This document shows, piece after piece, positions 62,347 through 64,000 of a DNA stretch of 64,000 nucleotides (position 1 is the first letter of the stretch; each line of letters opens with the position of its first letter). The stretch comes from Mariniphaga sediminis (GTDB lineage: Bacteria > Bacteroidota > Bacteroidia > Bacteroidales > Prolixibacteraceae). The position numbers and the translations under genes were made by a program. The notes below the pieces were generated by a model. The model saw only the letters and a program-made list of their open reading frames with translations. It was not told the origin of the DNA and searched no databases. The stretch lies in the NCBI RefSeq assembly GCF_003573545.1, contig NZ_QWET01000007.1, forward strand, positions 1-64,000. Direction: 5' to 3'.

Positions 62347-64000
62347 CTATTTCACATCTATGGCATCCTCCGGGCAAACCGCACGGCAGGAATCACATTT
62401 AATACATTGTTCTGTATCGATACTGTGCTTTTCGTGCGGGGTGAAAGGAATGGCCTCAACCGGGCATTTTTGTGCACACAATGTACAACCGATACAATTG
62501 TCGTTGACAGAGTAGGTAATCAGTTCGGTACATTTCCCGGTGGGGCAAACACCATTGATGTGGGCCTCGTACTCATCGCGAAAATACATCAAAGTACTGA
62601 TTACCGGGTTTGGGGCTGTTTTTCCCAGGCCACACAAACTGCCTTTTTTTGTCCATTCAGCCAGCTTTTCCAGTTCTTCAATGTCGCCCGGTTTCCCTTT
62701 CCCGCTCGTAATATTTTCAAGAATGTCAAGCATCCGTTTGGTACCTACCCGACAGAAGGTACATTTCCCACACGATTCATCCTGCGTGAACGACAGAAAA
62801 AAGCGGGCCATGTCCACCATACAGTCGGTGTCATCAAGCACTACCAGTCCGCCGGATCCCATCATTGCTCCCATTTCGGAAAGCGACTCGTAATTAATGG
62901 GGGTGTCGGCATGTTCGGCCGGAATACATCCCCCGGAGGGGCCACCAATTTGTACGGCTTTAAATTTACGTCCGTTTGCAATGCCGCCGCCAATCTCTTC
63001 CACAACCTGCCGGATACTGACTCCCATAGGCACCTCAATCAATCCACCGCGTGCTACCTTCCCCGCCAGGGCAAAAACTTTTGTTCCGTAATTGCCATCG
63101 GTGCCAATCCCTTTAAATTTTTCAAAACCTTCGCGCAAAATATAGGAAATCTGCGCCATTGTTTCCGTGTTATTTACCAATGTTGGATTTCCCCATAATC
63201 CCTTCTGTGCCGGAAATGGAGGACGTATTCTGGGAAAACCACGGCTTCCTTCAATGGATGAAATCAGTGCTGTTTCCTCGCCGCAAACAAATGCGCCGGC
63301 TCCCTCATATATGATCAGGTCTAAATCGAAACCGGTGCCCATGATATTTTTCCCCAGAAAATTGTTTTCACGACAAATTTCCAATGCCTTTCTTATGCGT
63401 TTCACTGCCAAAGGATATTCAGCCCGAATATAAAAATAGCCCTGGTGGATCCCCGTAGCGTAGGCGGCAATTATCATCCCCTCAATGACCCGGTAGGGAT
63501 AACTTTCAAGGAGCATCCGGTCCATAAATGCACCGGGATCGCCTTCGTCGCCATTGCAGATGAGGTATTTTGTTTCGCTTTTTTCTTTTCTTACCAGTTC
63601 CCATTTAATGCCAGTGGGGAATCCGGCGCCGCCCCGTCCGCGAATACCGCTGTTTTTTACTTCTTCGATTACTGCCTCCGGCGAAAGTGATTCAAACATT
63701 TTTTTTAACGCCGAAAATCCGCCCCTGCGTTGGTATTCATCAATATCGAGCGGATTGATAATTCCACGATATTCGGTAGCAATTGGTACCTGGTTTCCGA
63801 GGAATGATGCCACCGGCTTTTCGCGCATGCTGATTTCGTATCGCTCCACGCCATCCCAATTCCGGTCGGTTTGGATTTCTTCGGCAAAATGAAACAGCTT
63901 GTTTTTTATCCGGGAAAGAATATTGGGGGGATCAAAATGGGTTTCGATAATATTTTTTACATCTTCCGGTTTTACTTTGGCATAAAGGGTAGGTTCCCCT
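62347..64000 (-). CDS. NuoF/HydB-like NADH-oxidising subunit (partial, runs off right edge)
   Basis: At least 551 codons are present, with the 5' end beyond the window. The 500-codon frame starting with GTG at 63849 is not the true start: upstream codons (GEPTLYAKVKPEDVKNIIET) are open to 64000 and look like the end of a thioredoxin-like [2Fe-2S] domain. NuoF core: GRGGAGFPTGIKWE (NADH), ICNGDEGDPGAFMDR (FMN), ESCGKCTFCRVG (N3-type [4Fe-4S]). The C-terminus has two [4Fe-4S] motifs, CIGCTLCAQKC and CIKCDSCRAVC. This is the layout of HydB/HndC subunits of bifurcating hydrogenases or formate dehydrogenases. The catalytic partner is not in the window. Confidence 0.92.
   Translation of the reverse strand, partial: GEPTLYAKVKPEDVKNIIETHFDPPNILSRIKNKLFHFAEEIQTDRNWDGVERYEISMREKPVASFLGNQVPIATEYRGIINPLDIDEYQRRGGFSALKKMFESLSPEAVIEEVKNSGIRGRGGAGFPTGIKWELVRKEKSETKYLICNGDEGDPGAFMDRMLLESYPYRVIEGMIIAAYATGIHQGYFYIRAEYPLAVKRIRKALEICRENNFLGKNIMGTGFDLDLIIYEGAGAFVCGEETALISSIEGSRGFPRIRPPFPAQKGLWGNPTLVNNTETMAQISYILREGFEKFKGIGTDGNYGTKVFALAGKVARGGLIEVPMGVSIRQVVEEIGGGIANGRKFKAVQIGGPSGGCIPAEHADTPINYESLSEMGAMMGSGGLVVLDDTDCMVDMARFFLSFTQDESCGKCTFCRVGTKRMLDILENITSGKGKPGDIEELEKLAEWTKKGSLCGLGKTAPNPVISTLMYFRDEYEAHINGVCPTGKCTELITYSVNDNCIGCTLCAQKCPVEAIPFTPHEKHSIDTEQCIKCDSCRAVCPEDAIDVK

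Noticed and set aside
63849-63849. GTG as start of the NuoF-like gene
   Set aside because: The frame stays open to 64000 and the upstream codons look like a thioredoxin-like Fe-S domain, so the gene is partial.
1-64000. CRISPR array or complete prophage
   Set aside because: No regularly spaced direct repeats, cas genes, integrase or phage structural genes were seen.

Overview
The window reads as chromosome of a Bacteroidota bacterium, probably an anaerobic or facultative polysaccharide degrader of the Bacteroidales/Marinilabiliales type. The reasons are a SusC/SusD pair with FecI/FecR-type regulators, a type III glutamine synthetase (GlnN), many Gfo/Idh/MocA and TIM-barrel isomerase-like secreted proteins, two promoters close to the Bacteroidota consensus (TTTG, about 19-20 bp, TAnnTTTG), and mostly no Shine-Dalgarno sequences. 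The genus cannot be fixed from the sequence alone.

Layout. 1-4.6 kb is an AT-rich accessory segment: minus-strand genes separated by about 133-bp attC-like elements, i.e. a gene-cassette array without a visible integrase. It carries an Fe-S uracil-DNA-glycosylase-like protein, an unknown protein, and a two-gene unit of a NACHT NTPase plus a membrane-anchored coiled-coil protein, which is a candidate anti-phage system. 4.9-15 kb holds core and secreted genes: CE7 acetyl esterase, a DUF6807-like protein, GlnN, a TldD/TldE-like pair, a beta-barrel protein and a lipoprotein isomerase. 15.2-19.9 kb is a beta-lysine locus: a MarR regulator, then kamA-ablB, a small Cys-rich protein, a small winged-helix protein and an SSS transporter. 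The last ends inside a dispersed hairpin-rich repeat that also occurs at 6.4-6.9 kb. 20.3-26.5 kb holds tRNA-His, a LytS/LytR-type two-component operon with LiaF/DUF5668-like membrane proteins, glnS, folB and tRNA-Cys.

26.6-52.4 kb is a carbohydrate-utilisation region. An apparent operon of 12 genes runs leftwards from 40.28 to 26.6 kb: a large lipoprotein hydrolase candidate, an M24 peptidase-fold protein, a deacetylase, RhaM, a mutarotase-like protein, RhaT, two UroD-family proteins, two Gfo/Idh/MocA proteins and a TIM-barrel isomerase. A XylR/AraC-type regulator and a second paralogous lipoprotein come next, then SusD, SusC, FecR and two sigma factors. RhaM and RhaT suggest L-rhamnose or a related deoxysugar as part of the substrate. 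One UroD-family protein keeps the zinc ligands of corrinoid methyltransferases, so removal of methyl groups from a methylated sugar is a possible but unproven theme.

52.5-64 kb is a minus-strand series: FtsX-like permease, LolD-like ATPase, small lipoprotein, glycosyltransferase, PQQ-type beta-propeller protein, an Fe-S/FAD protein that seems to lack the usual NAD(P)-binding domain, an SGNH esterase, and a NuoF/HydB-like NADH-oxidising subunit that runs off the right edge.
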